Source: Pyrinomonadaceae bacterium (GTDB lineage: Bacteria; Acidobacteriota; Blastocatellia; Pyrinomonadales; Pyrinomonadaceae). Taken from it: DNA of 6,644 nt. The notes under the pieces are model-generated. The model was not told the DNA's origin. It saw only the letters and a program-made list of their open reading frames with translations, and searched no databases. The position numbers and the translations under genes are program-made. The stretch covers positions 1 to 6,644 of the forward strand of contig JACCTF010000985.1 of the NCBI GenBank assembly GCA_013812565.1, read 5' to 3'. This document shows, one piece after another, positions 4,925 to 6,644 of this stretch (within the stretch, counting starts at the first letter, position 1; every line of letters starts with the position of its first letter).

Positions 4925-6644
4925 ATGGTGTCACAAGATAATCGTTTAATGCCATTGCCATCCGGTGATCTCGATCGTCCTTTGCGCGACCTCACGCAGC
5001 CACCGCCGGTTGCGGCCGGGACGCCGCTCCTCGAACAAGCTCATCTACGCGAGTACATGCGTCTTGTCGCAAAGCGGCGGTGGTTGATTCTGAGCTTGAT
5101 GGTGGTTGTCACATCGCTGACGGCAATACAGATGTATCGTCTGCCGGACATTTATGAAGCAGAAACTCAGATTCAGATCGAGCCGAAGCAAAACGTCCTG
5201 CAAACCAGAGAGGTCGTCATCAACTCAGGACAGCGTGACCCGACTTACTGGATGACGCAGATCAAGTTAATCCAGAACCCGCAGTTGGCCCGCGAAGTGG
5301 TCCTCGCGCTTAATCTACAAGATGACCCGCGCTTCCTCGGCGGTCAAGCCGGATCAAGCGTCGCCACGTCTGTGCGTCGAATCTTCGCCGGGGGCGCCGA
5401 TCCATCCGCCGGGAAACGGCGCGGAGTGTCGGTTGTTACCGAGGATGAAGCCGATAGCGAGAACCTTTCGCCCGAACAACTGGCGCGCTTGGAACCCTAT
5501 GAAGATGCTGTCCGTGGTGGCTTGACGGTCGAGGCTTTGGAGAAGACAAGCCTGGTCTATCTCAAATATAGACATACCAATCCGGAGATGGCCGCGAGGG
5601 TCGCGAACACGCTGGCCGAAGTCTTCATCGAACGAGACATCCGGCGTGAAAGAGCTGGGGCGGAGAGAGCATCAGAGCTGCTCGCCAGACAGATCGTAGA
5701 TTTGCAGAACAAGATCAAGCAGAAAGAAGAAGAACGGATTGCTTACTTAAAAAGCCGTAATCTACCCTTTAGTGAACAGAAGGGCGGGAATCTGACAGTT
5801 GAACGGCTGGCAATTATAAGCGGCCAATTGTTGGCCGCCGAGCAAGAGCGGAAAAGCCTTCAATCATCCAACGAAACAGCGAAGAGCGAAACAGATATAT
5901 GGTCTGTCCCAGAAGTTCAGAGTGATCAAAGGATTCAACGGCTCCGCGATAAAATCGGAGAGTTAGAGGAACAGAAAGAGGCGCTGCTGGTTCAGTACAC
6001 CGCTGAGTGGCCCGCCGTCAGAAAAGTAGAAGCGCAAATTAAAAAGCTCAAATCCAATTTAGACCGTGCGCCAATCGAGTCGTTAAAGGCGTTGGATTCG
6101 CGCTACCAAGCTGCGCTCAAACGCGAAGGTAAGTTGCGCGAAGCCTACTACCAAGAGAAGGGTGCGGCTAACGAGCAGATTCTTGATCAGATAGATTTGG
6201 GCAGGCTTAATCAAGAGCTGGAAACAGATAAGCAGTATTACAACACGATGTTCCAGCGGCAGAAGGAACTGCAAATCACTTCCTACGATCAATCGAATAA
6301 CGTCAGCATCGCAACACCCGCCCGCGTACCGCGTGGGCCGGTCGGACCAAAGCGCATGCGCAACATCGTCCTCGCGCTGCTGCTTTCGCTCGGCGCAGGC
6401 ATTGGTTTAGCGTTCCTGCTCGACTACCTTGACGACACGCTGAAATCGATTGAAGACGTTGATCGCTACATACACCTGCCGACGCTGGCACTGATTCCGG
6501 CTCCGCGCAGCGAGCGTCTGCTGACGAAGGTCAAAGGAGGTGCGGCAAACGAACCGAGCGAAACGACTGCGCTGGCCCTGGTGGATGATGTGCGTTCACC
6601 GGCCGCCGAGGCTTACCGCCACTTGCGTACGTCGTTGCTGTTAT
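4925..6644 (+). CDS. Wzz/GumC-type polysaccharide co-polymerase fused to a tyrosine (BY) kinase domain, 3' truncated
   Basis: The frame is open for 573 codons and runs off the right edge. This is an inner-membrane protein expected to set chain length and drive export of the polysaccharide. Visible order: a cytoplasmic lead (1-40), a Wzz-type start LREYMRLVAKRRW, membrane segment 1 (about 53-70), a large periplasmic part with a Wzz domain (about 75-130), an Asp/Glu/Gly-rich linker (135-195), coiled-coil stretches (about 245-280 and 333-380), a GNVR-like stalk region (390-450), the Pro-rich lead ARVPRGPVGPKR (466-477) and membrane segment 2 (480-499). EDVDRYIHLPTLALIP (510-525) is the usual post-membrane motif. 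SPAAEAYRHLRTSLL (558-572) matches the opening of the BY-kinase domain; the Walker motifs and Tyr-rich tail are beyond the window. ATG 4925 is chosen because TAG at 4910-4912 closes the frame upstream and AGGG (4911-4914) lies 10 bases before it; GTG 4928 and TTG 4916 are alternatives. Confidence 0.9.
   Translation, partial: MVSQDNRLMPLPSGDLDRPLRDLTQPPPVAAGTPLLEQAHLREYMRLVAKRRWLILSLMVVVTSLTAIQMYRLPDIYEAETQIQIEPKQNVLQTREVVINSGQRDPTYWMTQIKLIQNPQLAREVVLALNLQDDPRFLGGQAGSSVATSVRRIFAGGADPSAGKRRGVSVVTEDEADSENLSPEQLARLEPYEDAVRGGLTVEALEKTSLVYLKYRHTNPEMAARVANTLAEVFIERDIRRERAGAERASELLARQIVDLQNKIKQKEEERIAYLKSRNLPFSEQKGGNLTVERLAIISGQLLAAEQERKSLQSSNETAKSETDIWSVPEVQSDQRIQRLRDKIGELEEQKEALLVQYTAEWPAVRKVEAQIKKLKSNLDRAPIESLKALDSRYQAALKREGKLREAYYQEKGAANEQILDQIDLGRLNQELETDKQYYNTMFQRQKELQITSYDQSNNVSIATPARVPRGPVGPKRMRNIVLALLLSLGAGIGLAFLLDYLDDTLKSIEDVDRYIHLPTLALIPAPRSERLLTKVKGGAANEPSETTALALVDDVRSPAAEAYRHLRTSLLL

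Noticed and set aside
5322..5525. Short + strand open frame of 67 codons inside the co-polymerase gene
   Set aside because: It is in a different frame within a gene with clear membrane segments and co-polymerase motifs, and shows no domain of its own.
1..6644. A defence, mobile or otherwise novel system hidden in the window
   Set aside because: All long frames on the + strand are accounted for by polysaccharide genes; no transposase, tandem spacer array, toxin-antitoxin pair or reverse transcriptase motif was seen, and the gaps are too short to hold one.

Overview
The window is a piece of a bacterial exopolysaccharide, capsule or O-antigen biosynthesis locus, with every supported gene on the + strand. 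In order it holds: the 3' end of a probable SAM-dependent methyltransferase; two tandem paralogous GT-B (GT4-type) glycosyltransferases; rmlB and rmlD of the dTDP-L-rhamnose pathway; and the first 573 codons of a large Wzz/GumC-type polysaccharide co-polymerase that is entering a fused tyrosine (BY) kinase domain where the window ends. No RNA gene, insertion sequence, CRISPR array or tRNA was seen.

Layout. Positions 1-1387 are a translationally coupled pair (methyltransferase, then glycosyltransferase 1, ATGA overlap). A 67-base gap with a good sigma70-like promoter candidate leads to glycosyltransferase 2 (1455-2810). After 39 bases comes rmlB (2850-3875), which overlaps rmlD (3872-4723) by TTGA. 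A 201-base intergenic region (4724-4924) carries a small cluster of inverted and direct repeats, then a second promoter candidate. The co-polymerase/kinase gene starts at 4925 and stays open to 6644.

How the genes fit together. RmlB and RmlD supply two steps of dTDP-L-rhamnose synthesis; rmlA and rmlC are not in the window. The two glycosyltransferases probably add sugars to a lipid-linked repeat unit, and the methyltransferase may modify a sugar or the chain. The co-polymerase/kinase would control chain length and export at the inner membrane. This points to a Wzx/Wzy-type pathway, although neither wzx nor wzy is visible here. Donor sugars and linkages cannot be read from the sequence.

Organism. 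The fused GumC-type co-polymerase/BY-kinase, the didermic-style polysaccharide genes, mixed start codons and moderate G+C with richer patches in rmlB/rmlD suggest a Gram-negative bacterium. The overall flavour reminds me of Acidobacteriota (Blastocatellia-like), but this is an impression, not a demonstrated assignment. I found no convincing previously undescribed system. The points most worth checking are the repeat cluster before the co-polymerase gene, the odd tail of glycosyltransferase 2, and the serine-codon repeats in both glycosyltransferases.
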